Assembly (NCBI GenBank): GCA_032622095.1
Contig: CP136066.1
Coordinates: 197,026,816 to 197,090,815 of the forward strand
Length of the DNA stretch: 64,000 nucleotides
Direction of reading: 5' to 3'
Source of the DNA: Siphonodentalium dalli
Taxonomy: Eukaryota; Mollusca; Scaphopoda; Gadilida; Siphonodentaliidae
The notes under the pieces are model-generated. The model saw only the letters and a program-made list of their open reading frames with translations. It was not told the origin of the DNA and did no database searches. Numbering within the stretch: position 1 is the first letter of the stretch; each line of letters starts with the position of its first letter. Below, in pieces: positions 1 to 10,661 of this stretch. The translations under genes and the position numbers were made by a program.

Positions 1-400
1 TCATACTCACATTAGGTTGGAAAATTCTCCAACTGATGACCATTTCAGTTCACAATTTTGACCAAATGTAGAAAACTATTGTTTTCTTAAACTAATCAGC
101 AGTTTTATCGGCAACGGGGGAGGGACAGTGCCACACCGGGCGCACCATGGTTCGGCTCGGTTTGTGACAATTTGTAAATCTGAACAAGAAAATCGCAAAA
201 ACCAGACACCCCCACTTAGGTTGGAAAATTTCTAACTAGCAGTTTTGACTGGTCACGGGGGAGGAACCAGGACACAAGTGCTGGAAATTTTCAACCTGAC
301 ACTCCCGTAAGGTTGGAACATTTCTAATTGATGGCCATTTCAGAACAAAAGTTTGACCAAAAGTAGGAAACTATGCAAATTTTGGTCCAAAAATAATAAA
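1..400. repeat. Diverged tandem repeat, about 3 partial units
   Basis: The motif AGGTTGGAAAATT followed by C/T-CTAACT, then a 'CCATTTCAG..TTTTGACCAAA' stretch, appears near positions 12, 218 and 308 with spacings of about 200 and 90 bases. The phrase 'ACGGGGGAGG' also occurs twice. No coding capacity is visible. It reads as a decayed low-copy tandem repeat cut by the window edge. Confidence 0.5.
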
Positions 401-729
401 TCCCCCCAATAATGGTTTTTTTTACCTATTATTGGTGTTGTCTCACCCACAAACCCCGCCACAACGTCCCTCTTCATATAGCGATATATCAATGCATACG
501 GATTTATATGTGTCATGTATGTGCATATTAGGACTATATACTTCTTTATTTGAAGCTGGAGTGGTGCTCAGCCAGTCAATTGATTTCTCTGCATCATACT
601 GTATGACTGGACGGGAGGCCCTTGTGGCCGTTTTTGTCTATTTGTATTGCTGAAATGGTGGGGTGTCCTGGTCAAAAATCTAATACTGTGATTTTATTTG
701 AGTCACTACATGGTCAGTCTGTCTCTCGA
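401..729. other. No recognisable feature
   Basis: The 73-codon open frame at 432-653 has no recognisable domain, no splice context and no homologous segment elsewhere in the window. I treat it as chance. Confidence 0.5.
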
Positions 730-1060
730 AAACCCGTACATGATCTGCTTATAACAAAACTTATTTAGGAAATCTGCCTATTATCGCCTCATTTCGAATC
801 TATAGTGTGCTGAAAATAAGCATGTTTTAGTCACATATTCGACCCACAATGAGGTTATAATATGCAGATTGTGTGCGGGCCATGACACAAATAAGCCAAC
901 TCACGACATCTCATGTGTACGCACTTTAACATGTGTTTTCACTGCGGTCCGCGCCATAAAACGAATTAACGCATGTGACTCCATGTTCTACTGATTTCAT
1001 AATCAAATAATCAACCTATTTCACATTATATGTCGATTATGTGCGTATTTGCGCGAGGAT
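730..1060 (-). repeat. Copy of diverged interspersed repeat F5
   Basis: Read on the minus strand it shares a scattered word set with segments near 18715, 27480, 41095 and 45190: a 'gtgaaaacacatgtta..gcgtacac' block, a 'cacacaatgaac/cctataat' block, and a 'gataatgtgctgaaaat' block. The copies are heavily diverged and the ends are not defined. The class is unknown. Confidence 0.35.
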
Positions 1061-1600
1061 ATGTTGAAATGGTTGCTATATCATCCTATCGTTCTTGTCT
1101 TGTGAGAATATTTTGAGAAAAAAGCTTCCAAAATGAGGTCTCGGCCAACAGATATGTTCATAGATTGGTACATTGAACCTCAATCATGATGGAATGTTGG
1201 AATTAAGCAACTTCAGTTGTTCCTACAAAACATGTTTTACTTGTAACTCAGAAATAGCATCTAAAGCAAATGGGTGTACTAGGATATATGTAGTTGTTTT
1301 AAAAGCTATTTCTAAATCACAAATGTGATAAAACGTATATTTTGTATCCATGTTATTAACTAGTAATGTGGTAAATATACAGTTATATTATATATAGGTG
1401 AATAGCAATTGACATCATACATGTCGATATTTTTAAGGATTCCACACCTGACATCTGTAATGTAGCAGCTTGTTCTGAGGCAGATATTGAGCAACATCCG
1501 ACAAATTATGCATAATGTTTTATCAGAAAGAGATATGTATACATCTAAATTGGAAATGTCATGAATATGCATATGTCGATAAATCTTAATGTGTTTCGAC
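1061..1600. other. No recognisable feature
   Basis: AT-rich sequence. The 70-codon minus-strand frame at 1360-1572 has no recognisable motif. Confidence 0.5.
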
Positions 1601-2209
1601 CAGGGTTAGCGCTGGACCGAAATTTACTTTTGCCAAATAATTTTTCCGAATGGAAATATTTTTTGCCAAATTATTTTAGCATTTGCCAAATGATATCCTT
1701 GATAGTATAATTTTTAACACTCACGGTTTGAAAAACTTTTGATATCGATAAAAAAGCAGTTAGTTAATAATCAATTATAATCTCATCTCTAGTGTGGTTA
1801 TCATACAACAATAAGCCAATCACCGAACAATACACTGTAGAAGGGTTGATTCACCAGAGGGACACATCATAGGATGATTAGCTATGTAAACACCACCACC
1901 ACCACCACACTAAATACTAATATTGTATCTCACGTGACTTTGTTATTGAAATCAAGCTTTCCGATTGGTTGGCTACTCGACTCTATTAGTCGTAGTTGTA
2001 TACTACGCCTTCAAGTCTCTCCCATCGTGCACTATGCATATGTAGTTTTGACTACTAAAAATAGTAACGAACACTACATCAAACTTTGTTCTGAAACTAC
2101 TTGTTATTTCGCCGCTGATCCAAATTAAAGCTTCAGTAAGGCGAACATCAATTGTCTGAACTTAGTAAAAGTTGAAAATAGTAGTTTCCTACTGCTAAAT
2201 CAAAATTAC

Positions 2210-2530
2210 AAAGGTAAATTATAATGAGGTTTAGAGAGACTTACATTCAGTAAATTATAATGAGGTTTGTAGAGACTTACATTCAGTAAATTATAATGAT
2301 GTTTAGAGAGACTTACATTCAGTAAATTATAATGAGGTTTAGAGAGACTTACATTCAGTAAATTATAATGATGTTTAGAGAGACTTACATTCAGTAAATT
2401 ATAATGATGTTTAGAGAGACTTACATTCAGTAAATTATAATGAGGTTTAGAGAGACTAACATTCAGTAAATTATAATGAGGTTTTAAGAGACTTACATTC
2501 AGTAAATTATAATGAGGTTTGTAATTTCTG
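2210..2530. repeat. 36-bp minisatellite, about 9 units
   Basis: The unit begins GTAAATTATAATGAGGTTT and ends GACTTACATTCA. It is 36 bases long and repeats about nine times with single-base differences (GAGG/GATG, AGAGAG/GTAGAG/TAAGAG). Because 36 is divisible by three, the minus strand stays open for 129 codons with a 12-residue repeat. That frame is a product of the repeat and not evidence for a protein. Confidence 0.9.
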
Positions 2531-2556
2531 CATTTGTTCGATACAATATAATAATT

Positions 2557-2687
2557 AGAGCATGACTTGTCGTGAAATACGCCGATATAGTGCATAGTGC
2601 GGTTGTGTAGTTCACTCCGCGTCGCGTCGTGAACTACACAACCTCACTATGCACTATATCGGCGTATTTCACTCCAAGCCATGCTCT
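2557..2687. repeat. Fold-back palindrome with 44-bp core arms
   Basis: Positions 2572-2615 and 2629-2672 are reverse complements with one mismatch in 44. A 13-base GC-rich spacer (TCCGCGTCGCGTC) separates them. Weaker pairing extends outward to AGAGCATG/CATGCTCT. The structure could extrude as a cruciform. It abuts the minisatellite and sits inside the hAT-like element. Confidence 0.9.
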
Positions 2688-2970
2688 ATTTATTAAGTAA
2701 TCCCTCCAACCATCCGTACTAATGCTATGAGATTAACTGCATCTTAATAGATTTGTTAACTTTTTCTAACCTTATAAAACACCACTAATATAATAATGTT
2801 GTAAGAGTTTCCTGAAATTAATGGTTTTGATTGACCAATATTTTTCAACTTTCTTGAGGAATAAAAAGTGACTTACCAAATCTTTTGCCAAATGAAAATA
2901 TTATTTGCTAACAGTTACTGTGAATTATGTTTTCCATTGGCAAATTTGGCAAGTGGCAGCGCGAACCCTG

Positions 2971-3476
2971 TCGAATCATTCGACATGGTTGTATTCTCCG
3001 GACTCTCTTTCGCCACCATTAAACAACGCCATGATGGCTCAATGACATAATTACAATGGCTAAAGTTTCATCTTTAGTGATATCTCTGAATTATCTCACC
3101 AATACCCTCTCCCTTCAATTGGAATTGCATAACTTATGTACCCAGGACTGTTAAAGATAATAATCAGACTGTTTTAATGTATGTTCTACGCCCCTTTTAC
3201 TGAAACTGATGCCAGTTAATATGGAGTCGGAATGATTTAGCGTAATTATCATTAATATGACACTTGTAAAGCACTTTTATAAAGATTTAAGTGCTGGCTA
3301 TATCTTTGGAGAAACGGAAATGTACAGTCACGTTGTCACAATATGGTCTTATAAAATTTACTTCTAATCGTGAAACAACATATCGTATACCGTGCACATA
3401 TCGTATTTTATCATATTTCAAAGCTGTTCGCAGTCTTCGGCGTTTATTTAAAGCCTAATGACACCTTTGCTACAAG
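2971..3476. other. No recognisable feature
   Basis: I see no repeats shared with the rest of the window, no domains and no obvious splice-bounded frame. Confidence 0.4.
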
Positions 3477-3563
3477 TTAACCCTTTACCCAACAGAACGG
3501 CCCTGTGCCAATGCATTCTCTTATATATGCGCGTCGACCATAGGTCGCCTCGCATATATAAGA

Positions 3564-4155
3564 CTAGCCGATGAGCCCGACGTTGTCCGGGCTATTCAAA
3601 AACCAGCCCGACGTTGTCCGGGCTATTCAAAAACCAAATTTCAAGTCGATAGCTCCACCCGTTTCCGAGATCTGTTCTGCGCATGCGCGAAACTGGCGTC
3701 GCACGGGCTCGACGACCCGATAAAATTCGCATCCGGGGCAAGATACATTCACGTAGCAAATTTCAAATTTCAAGTCGATAGCTCTACCCAGCCCGACGAT
3801 TTCAAGTCGATAGCTCTACCCGTTTCCGAGATCTGGTCTGCGCATGCGCGAAGCTGGCGTCGCACGGGCTCGGCGACCCGATAAAATTCGTATCCGGGGC
3901 AAGATACATTCACATAGCAAATTTCAAGTCGATAGCTCCACCCGTTTCCGAGATCTCGTCTGCGCATGCGCGAAGCGGGCGCCGCACGGGCTCGCCAATA
4001 CGACAACGTTCACCGCCTGGTCAAACTACACACACGTACCAAGTTTCGTCCCGATCGGTCGAGAATCGTAGATTTGTATAAATGACAGACAGACAGACAA
4101 ACAAACAAACAAACAAACATACATACAGACAGAGGTCTTCAAAATATATATGAGA
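3564..4155 (+). mobile_element. HINE/pearl-like element, unit A of a tandem dimer
   Basis: The 5' end is CTAGCCGATGAGCCCGACG, with the hairpin-forming phrase AGCCCGacgttgtcCGGGCT duplicated in this copy. Next come about three tandem core blocks of 110-130 bases, each running from 'AATTTCAAGTCGATAGCTC' through 'TGCGCATGCGCGAAG'. A (GACA)n/(AAAC)n microsatellite follows, and the 3' end is GTCTTCAAAATATATATGAGA. A core minisatellite, then a microsatellite, then a fixed 3' end, with no TIRs, matches the non-autonomous Helentron (HINE, pearl, mini-me) architecture. The class is inferred from layout only. Confidence 0.6.
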
Positions 4156-4691
4156 CTAGCCGATGAGCCCGACGTTGTCCGGGCTATTCAAAACCCAAAT
4201 TTCAAGTCGATAGCTCTACACAGCCCGAAATTTCAAGTCGATAGCTCTACCCGTTTCCGAGATCTGGTCTGCGCATGCGCGAAGCTGGCGTCGCACGGGC
4301 TCGGCGACCCGATAAAATTCGTATCCGGGGCAAGATACATTCACATAGCAAATTTCAAGTCGATAGCTCCACCCGTTTCCGAGATCTCGCCTGCGCATGC
4401 GCGAAGCTGGTGTCGCACGGGCTCGGCGACCCGATAAAATTCGTATCCGGGGCAAGATACATTCACATAGCAAATTTCAAGTCGATAGCTCCACCCGTTT
4501 CCGAGATCTCGTCTGCGCATGCGCGAAGCGGCGGCGCACGGGCTCGCCAATACGACAACGTTCACCGCCTGCTCAAACTACACACACGTACCAAGTTTCG
4601 TCCCGATCGGTCGAGAATCGTAGATTTGTATAAATGACAGACAGACAAACAAACAAACAAACAAACAGAGGTCTTCAAAATATATATGAGA
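4156..4691 (+). mobile_element. HINE/pearl-like element, unit B of a tandem dimer
   Basis: It starts at the base after unit A ends, with the same CTAGCCGATGAG start and the same ATATATGAGA end. At the outer junctions the host palindrome reads TATATAAGA on the left and TAATGCATTGGC on the right. These join into the host sequence TATATAAGATAATGCATT, which occurs uninterrupted in the P1 copy near 25440. The dimer therefore went in as one event at an A/T-rich site with no visible target duplication. Confidence 0.6.
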
Positions 4692-4797
4692 TAATGCATT
4701 GGCTTCACACATATTAAAAATGATCAAATTGTCAAAGAATGTAGAAAATATTATAAGAAAAAATGGTAAAAAGTGTTAAAAAAAGGTTTTTTTTTTA

Positions 4798-5083
4798 GGC
4801 CAATGCATTCTCTTATATATGCGAGGCGACCTATGGTCGCCTCGCATATATAAGAGAATGCATTGGCTAAACACATTTTAAAAATGATAAAATTGTCAAA
4901 GAATGTAGACAAATATTATAGAAATTGTTAAAAAATGTAAGAAAAAATTATAAAATTGTTAAAGAATGTAAGAAAAAATGGTAAAAAGTGTTAAAAATAG
5001 ATTTATTTTAGGCCAATGCATTCTCTTATATATGCGAGGCGACCTATGGTCGACTCGCATATATAAGAGAATGCATTCGCACA
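4798..5083. repeat. Two near-perfect palindromes of the shared cassette
   Basis: At about 4798-4870 and 5013-5083 the arm GCCAATGCATTCTCTTATAT continues through ATGCGAGGCGACC and is mirrored by its reverse complement with almost no loop. The AT-rich DNA between the palindromes holds repeated 'AAAATTGTTAAA' words. Confidence 0.85.
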
Positions 5084-5233
5084 GGGCATAACTGTAACCA
5101 CCACAATGTGGTCAACGAACCGGTTCCAATGATATCCATATTTGTATGGTGTTATTGAGACAGACCGAAGATATTTTAGGCTGTTGAAGCTTTATATGGG
5201 AGTTTTTGGCCGGTTTGATGGGTAAAGGGTTAA

Positions 5234-6463
5234 CAAGAACTTATAAGAATTATGAATAGAGTACTACATCACCATAATTTGTGTTCTTTATGGTTTCGAG
5301 AAGCACATGCATGGGCACTTCAGTTTTATATGCAGTCATCGAGCCTGCAGAGAATGGCTTGCCCTGATAATAATATAATCAGATAAGTTCCAAATGATCT
5401 TGAATATTAGGTCCAATATGAACCTATTTCCACGAGAATATGTTGGTCATCTGCACGATTTATGATATGTTCACTCACAAACACTGGCAAGTTTTCACGG
5501 TAATGTTTGCCTGGATTTCGTCACGTACATGTATATATTAATTGGCTCCGTCTACGGATAGATTTGTATAATATATCCCACATATACATCTAACGGTGTT
5601 ACTGACATCTATATGACTTCAAATAACTGCATGTTGATTCTTGCGATATTTGCATGTCATTTACATTATGAACATTATGAACATTATGGAATCATAGCTA
5701 CATTTGTGTTAGCTTTTCACATAGTTGGATTTTATAACCAATTTGTGTTCGTTTGTGGCAGAGTATAGCTTTCCATATCGTACATTGCCTGGAAAAACAA
5801 TTGCCAGTGTGTGAACGAAGCCTTAATCGACACTGTCTCTAACGTTTATATTACTTTATAATCACAGTTGTACGCAGATTCTCACACAATTCATAGTTAG
5901 CTGAGGTACATACGCATCTAATAACCATTTTTGTGTTCTTTTTCTGGCATTACTTGGCTTTCTGTATCGAATATTGCCGGAAAAAAGGTTCCGACGACAA
6001 AATGAGGAGGTCAAGTGACCAATTTTGAATGGGGATGTCCATGCAAATATGCGGAGCAAACGTTACGGAGTTGCACATACTGCTGAGTGTGACTTGGTGT
6101 GGTATTGGAAACAACATGTATGATCATGTATGTATTTATCTGGCGGGGCCGCTTTGACCTTTATAATGTTGGTGTATTTAATTTTGAATTTTATATTGAT
6201 TTTTCAAATGTGATGTTAATTCCAGAAAACAAGTTTTATAACTTAGCTAGCGCACCTGCCAGTTAAATAATATTACTGTTCAATAATATGCCTGGTTTGG
6301 TTTCCGGACAGCTTCTTCGTGCATAACTTTTGCTCCGGAAATTTGCATAGAATTCCCCATTCGAAAATGTCCACTTGACCTCCTCCTTAAGTGACACTTT
6401 CTGACATTTATGATCCGAAGATGTATTTGAGCAATTAAATACTCTGTTCGTCTATATACTAAC
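5234..6463. other. No recognisable gene; 3' of lectin copy A
   Basis: If copy A kept its last exon, it should lie in this interval or beyond the window edge on the minus strand. I searched for a PAN-like cysteine pattern corresponding to 34167-34399 and did not find one. The 65-codon minus frame at 5862-6059 shows no domain. Confidence 0.45.
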
Positions 6464-6670
6464 CGATTTTTGTTGAACAGACGAATGCGAAATGTTCGAT
6501 GTGCTCGAAGCAGTCAGCATCGTACCAGAGTTCATTCATGTCCCAGACGCAAGCGCCGCCTCCATTCGGTTGGGTAAGGTGCCACGGGAACCAGGTCGCC
6601 AGCTCCATCATTCTCGTGAAACCAATTCGGACCCGACTTTTGGATGCCGATCCACACGTGTTTGTATTGT
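6464..6670 (-). pseudogene. C-type lectin copy A, exon 3 (frameshifted)
   Basis: This is the C-terminal half of a C-type lectin-like domain. The acceptor is ..ATAATTACAG and the donor ..ATCG|GTTAGT, both matching the intact paralogue at 46569-46786. The first frame gives VWIGIQKSGPNWF, carrying the conserved WIG core motif. The rest reads in another frame: ATWFPW, GGACVW, DADCFEH and ending FAFVCST. Against copy B there is a 2-base deletion between the DDG and ATW codons (GGAGAGCCAGCAACATGG in B, GGAGCTGGCGACCTGG here). The second half is thus out of frame. Together with the stop in exon 2, this makes copy A a likely pseudogene. Confidence 0.8.
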
Positions 6671-7310
6671 CTGTAATTATGTGTACACATCATTTTACTC
6701 ATTCATCCATTCATTTGAATGGCACATTTCGGACAGTTCCTGACAGTTATGGCTATGACTAAAGGGGTATTGTGCGCCATTTTCAATAAATTCCCGGTAA
6801 TAACAACGATCTAATATCGATAATATATAGACAACTAAGTGATTTGAGTCGAAAATGTATTCTGTAAACGTTCAGGTTAAAGTTAAACGGACGTGGCTCA
6901 TTCGAACTTCGAATTTTGTATACGTAATTTTGAGCGACAGATACTATAGGTCAATACATAAACGCACTGTATTATTGGTATGCTGGCTTTATATGCTCTG
7001 AAAAAACACTTGCCAATGGCAAAGCCATTTTACAGACAAATGCTCTTTATTGCTACCATACGAGGAACAGAATAGCACATAACGCTTTTTTCTGTTACAT
7101 GTCGTGCAAATGGCTTTTGTTTGGGACACAAACACCTTGTTCATAGTTGCATTTTTGATTACTTCAATGCGTCTTTTTGGGTTACAGAATGCTCGTAGAA
7201 AGGTAGTTGAGATATTTATCGACCTATTTCGATAACGGGAAAAATTCAAAAGCTAATAATATTATTTGTATTTTGGAGCGCAAATCGCCATGTGGCTTTA
7301 ATAGGTTATC
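6671..7310. other. Intron 2 of lectin copy A
   Basis: Upstream of the exon 3 acceptor I see no element. The 86-codon minus frame at 6989-7249 has no recognisable domain. Confidence 0.4.
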
Positions 7311-7811
7311 TTAAAGGCACGTGCGGCCTTAATTGTCGAAAATATTCATATTTGTTCCAAACACCGTAAACAGAAAAACATTAAAAGCATACAGTTCCGT
7401 TCATATATACCATGACCATCGCGTAAACAGCATGTTATCATAAAGACCTACTATATTTTACCTAAGCAAGAGCCTGATTGTGTTACAGAAGACAGCACAA
7501 TGCTACTGGCTAATCACACACAAATGGCATAAACGCTCTTTATTAGTTCCATATCAGGTATTCACCAACAAAGAACGCTCTTTATGTTTACCATCATAAT
7601 ATAAATAAACACCAGAAAAGTAACTTTTTATGCTGTTGTTAACATAACAATGGTCAAACGTATGACCATAGCATACTCTTTATGCGATATTTCTTATTTG
7701 TTTACGGACAAAGTCTATCTACATTTTGATGTTCTTTCTGTTTGTGGCGGTTTTTGACGGGTGGATATATTTTCACAGGATACCCACCGCCAAGGCCAAC
7801 CGTGTCTTTAA
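7311..7811 (-). mobile_element. ~500-bp TTAA-ended MITE, family P3
   Basis: It begins TTAAAGGCACGTGCGGCC and ends, inverted, TTAAAGACACGGTTGGCCTT. It is almost the same length as the copy at 15222-15722 (501 bases each). Other copies are at 43990 and 59501. The two halves are partly complementary: both carry 'accgcc(a/g)taaacagaaa' words facing inward, so the element may fold back on itself. The superfamily is not certain. TTAA suggests piggyBac, but the GC-rich AGGCACGGGCGGC tip is not a typical piggyBac end. Confidence 0.75.
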
Positions 7812-7835
7812 AATCGAAGTTAATAATTTGATATA

Positions 7836-7869
7836 AATTTAATTTATGGCTGGAGCCATAAATTAAATT
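7836..7869. repeat. Perfect 16-bp stem hairpin
   Basis: AATTTAATTTATGGCT is followed by GG and then its exact reverse complement. It lies 25 bases outside the P3 element. No downstream U-run or gene suggests a terminator, and its role is unknown. Confidence 0.85.
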
Positions 7870-8254
7870 ACGAATTTCCGTGTACAAGAAAGACGTAATC
7901 AAAATAATTCACGGATAGTGGATTGGGAAACGCGTGTCACACATGATCGTGTACAAAATTACATTGATGCGGGCGTAAACTCAAGCCACTCACTGACAAA
8001 TGAATATACAATGAATTAAAGAATATATGGGACTAGTATTCATATAATATAACATTTATTTGATACATTAATTTTGCCTGAAAAATTACTCGACGACAAC
8101 TGGGATTTTCGCATTCCGACTAATCTGCCATCCGTGACATTACTTCGTACGTATTCAACAGACTTTCAAATATACTGGAAATCTGGTTACCTTTTCTACG
8201 TCTTACAAACTATAGAAACCAACAACAACATTCGAGTACAGTATCCCTTTAAAG
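7870..8254. other. No recognisable feature
   Basis: Plain AT-rich sequence in intron 2 of lectin copy A. Confidence 0.4.
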
Positions 8255-8745
8255 TGAAGGGGATAATGATGACGATGATGACGATGATGTTGATGTTGAT
8301 GATAATGATGATGATGATGACGACGATTGTGGCAATGTGAACTGTTTAGGAGACATGGCGGTGATGGGGGTCGATGTTGGTGGCGATGACGACGATGCTG
8401 CAGAAAATGATGACGATAATGATATTAGTGATGAAGATGGTGGCGGTGATGATGCATGGTTGGGACGTTGACGAAGATGGCGATGATGGGTATTTCGATG
8501 GTGGCGATTTAAATTGTGATGGGGATTGATATTGTTGGTGAGGACGACGATAATGACGATAATGATGATGTTAGTGAAGAAGAATGTGGCGGTATTGAGG
8601 GTGATATTGTTTGTTGGCGGTAACGAAGAATATGATTGTGACGATGTTGGTTATGATCATGACTTTGGTGCTGAAAATGAATATGATGATGGTTGTGACG
8701 ATAATCATCGATGATGCTAGCGGTGGTGTTGGCGATGGCGTTGGC
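8255..8745. repeat. Imperfect GAT/GAC/GGT trinucleotide tract
   Basis: Almost 500 bases are made of GATGAT, GACGAT, GATGTTGAT, GGTGGC and related triplets. The open frames over it are homopolymer-like (Met-Met-Thr or Asp runs). They are expected of a triplet repeat and are not genes. Confidence 0.9.
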
Positions 8746-9264
8746 GGTAGTGGCCGTGGTGATAAATTAGATAATCTATCAGGAACAGTTCAGTCGGGTA
8801 TTAGTCCCCCCATTCTTTGAATTTATCATAATCAATTCAAAATCGGTTGGTTTGTGATTCTGTTTACGATTTCGTAAATGTGTTTATGTTGCTTTATATG
8901 TTCTTTCCCGTTGATTTCACAGAGGTCCACAAATAGAAAATTGCTGGACAAGGAGATAGACATTTTGTTTTTAATCGATCAGGTTTTGGATTTAGCGGTT
9001 AGATTTTCTCGAACTGATTTCCATTTATCATAGTTTATGGCTGTTAGTTTTAAATAATAACGTCTAAGGAAGGGTATTTGGTGTCAATAACGTATTTTTT
9101 TGAATACAAGTGTTTTTGAAACCATTTCGAAGAATTGGTGTTGTCTGACAAATCGTGGTACAATCACAATCAACACAATATCATAAACAGCGTTTCATTA
9201 TAAAATAAGTTAATCTTATGATCTCTCAAAACCCAAATTCTCAGGATCGTGAGGTAAATATGTT
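8746..9264. other. No recognisable feature
   Basis: Intron 2 sequence of lectin copy A. I found no element ends or domains. Confidence 0.4.
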
Positions 9265-9455
9265 TAGGCCAATTTATTCTCCCATAGGTATCCTCGCATA
9301 TATAAGAGAATGTGTGTACTGGCTTTCATGTCACTATTAGGGCAATGAGTTTTCTTATATATGAGAGGCTCCCAATGGGAAACTCGCATATATAAGAGCA
9401 AATATTGGCAAATGATTTCGTTAATGTCAGGACGCTCCAGTCATGGAAGGATTAA
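9265..9455. mobile_element. Partial TTAA MITE, family P2
   Basis: The right end reads GGACGCTCCAGTCATGGAAGGATTAA. It corresponds to the family P2 end CAGGAAGCTCCCGTCATGAAAGGGTTAA seen at 14795 and 51815, given here in two parts because it varies between copies. Inside are two worn palindromes based on TATATAAGAG. The left TIR is not recognisable. Its terminal TTAA (9452-9455) is also the first TTAA of the P1 element that follows, so two insertions share one target site. Confidence 0.55.
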
Positions 9456-9842
9456 CCCTTTACCCAACAAACCGGCCAAAACCGGCCAAATAAATCTTCA
9501 ACAGCCTAAAATATCTTCGGTCTGTCTCAATAGAACCATACAAATATGGATATCATTGGAACCGGCTCCTTGACCACATTGTGATAGTTACAGTTATGCC
9601 CTGTGCCAATGCATTCTCTTATATATGCGAGTCGACCATAGGTCGCCTCGCATATATAAGAGAATGCATTGGCCTAAAAAAAATCTTTTTTTACCATTTT
9701 TTTTTACCATTCTTTAACAATTTTATAATTTTTAATGTGTTGAGCCAATGCATTCTCTTATATATGCGAGGCGACCTATGGTCGACTCGCATATATAAGA
9801 GAATGCATTGGCACAGGGCCGTTCTGTTGGGTAAAGGGTTAA
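9452..9842 (-). mobile_element. TTAA-flanked MITE, family P1
   Basis: TTAACCCTTTACCCAACAA at the left and ..TGTTGGGTAAAGGGTTAA at the right form the terminal inverted repeats. It is 391 bases in inverted orientation relative to the copy at 3477. The asymmetric block beginning near ACAGCCTAAAATATCTTCGG is at the left here and at the right there. Two palindromes lie at about 9605-9673 and 9744-9813. Confidence 0.85.
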
Positions 9843-10206
9843 GGCACCTGTTGGAAACTGTTCCAACGTAATAACCATCTAAGGTGGAAAATTATCAGCT
9901 GAATTTCAGGAAAAACGTTTGGGCGAGCGAAGGAAAAAATATTTCCACAGTAAACACTGGTTGGAAAATGAAACTACATGACAATTCCACGTTATAAACT
10001 CAATACATTTGCCTAAACTCAATCAGAAGTGTAGTTATTATGACACATACCTTCCGTTAATGTTTGCACACATCGCTGATTCTACAACGGATTTCTTTTA
10101 ACTTCATATTTGTACTTGCTAAATAGTATCGACCTAATACATGTAACATGTAAATAAGTATCAGGAGACAAAACATGACACGTGTTTAGTATCCATTTCC
10201 ACACAC
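9843..10206. other. Intron 2 of lectin copy A, 5' part
   Basis: No repeat or coding signal is seen apart from the donor of exon 2 at its right edge. Confidence 0.4.
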
Positions 10207-10423
10207 CTGCCAATCAGATCCGACATGTCATCCAAGTCATTCATTGAGCCTCCATTGGTGCTACACGTGTCTTTTGCTGCGCTGTAAGATATGGATTCAT
10301 TTGTGAATGCTTTCAAACACTTTTATTTTTGGTTTTGACAGGACCATCCAGTCTGGCATATCCCCAGACCCGCCACTCCGCTGACGTCCTCCATGGTCAG
10401 GTGTCCAGTGGCACCACCATAAC
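10207..10423 (-). pseudogene. C-type lectin copy A, exon 2 (in-frame stop)
   Basis: This is the first half of the lectin domain. The acceptor is ..CATCCATAG and the donor GGCAG|GTGTGT, at the same positions and in the same phases (1 and 2) as exon 2 of copy B. The frame reads YGGATGHLTMEDVSGVAGL, then CQTGW, a TAA stop, then KCLKAFTNE and CSTNGGSM, ending DLIG. The stop lies between the first cysteines where copy B reads GKPECLKAF. The exon is 18 bases shorter than in B, keeping frame. Unless the stop is a sequencing error, the copy cannot make a full lectin domain. Confidence 0.85.
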
Positions 10424-10661
10424 CTATGGATGATACAAGTACATGTATATTGCGATGTGCAACAGCGTCAAGTGACGATCACAGTTTAGTCTATGCGCGA
10501 CAGGAGGTGAGTGTCACCCGATTACATAATTTATACGACCATATTTTTCTTGAGGCTGAACTTTTCCCATATGAGAATCCGCATGCTGCCGATCTCTAAC
10601 ATGACGTCAATAATTTTTGCGACTTTATCGATGTATCCAATCCCCAAACGTCGCCAATTAG

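Larger units (their letters stand above)
1601..2970. mobile_element. hAT-like non-autonomous element
   Basis: The left end reads CAGGGTTAGCGCTG and the right end, reverse-complemented, reads CAGGGTTCGCGCTG. Inside both ends the word TTGCCAAAT recurs several times on the inward side. A CAGGG-type terminus with repeated subterminal words is what hAT transposons show. I see no transposase frame, so it would be non-autonomous. A clean 8-base target duplication is not visible: the flanks read GTTTCGAC on the left and TCGAATCA on the right, so the insertion is old or the ends are slightly wrong. A minisatellite and a fold-back element lie inside it. Confidence 0.55.
3477..5233. mobile_element. TTAA-flanked MITE, family P1, with nested insertion
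   Basis: The element runs from TTAACCCTTTACCCAACAG to an inverted ..GGGTAAAGGGTTAA end. A TTAA target with CCC at the element tip is the signature of piggyBac transposons. It has no transposase frame. Inside it carries three palindromes built on ATGCATTCTCTTATATATGC, separated by AT-rich spacers. Two head-to-tail HINE-like units (3564-4691) interrupt the first palindrome. Without them the element would be about 630 bases. Other copies lie at 9452, 25255 and 49516. Confidence 0.8.

Noticed and set aside
2210-2530. CRISPR-like regular repeats (also 41415-42420 and 61538-61836)
   Set aside because: The repeats are directly adjacent with no unique spacers and the genome is eukaryotic. They are minisatellites or tandem cores.
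2206-2595. 129-codon open frame with a 12-residue repeat
   Set aside because: It arises because the 36-bp minisatellite period is a multiple of three. There is no start context, domain or splice site.
3770-4637. Open frames of 75-120 codons in the HINE-like units (and at 36370-37233)
   Set aside because: The same frames appear in every repeat unit and on both strands and break at unit borders. No domain is present.
7836-7869. Transcription terminator hairpin
   Set aside because: No gene ends here and no T-run follows. Bacterial-type terminators are not expected in this genome.
8074-8820. Met/Asp-rich open frames
   Set aside because: They come from the GAT/GAC triplet tract.
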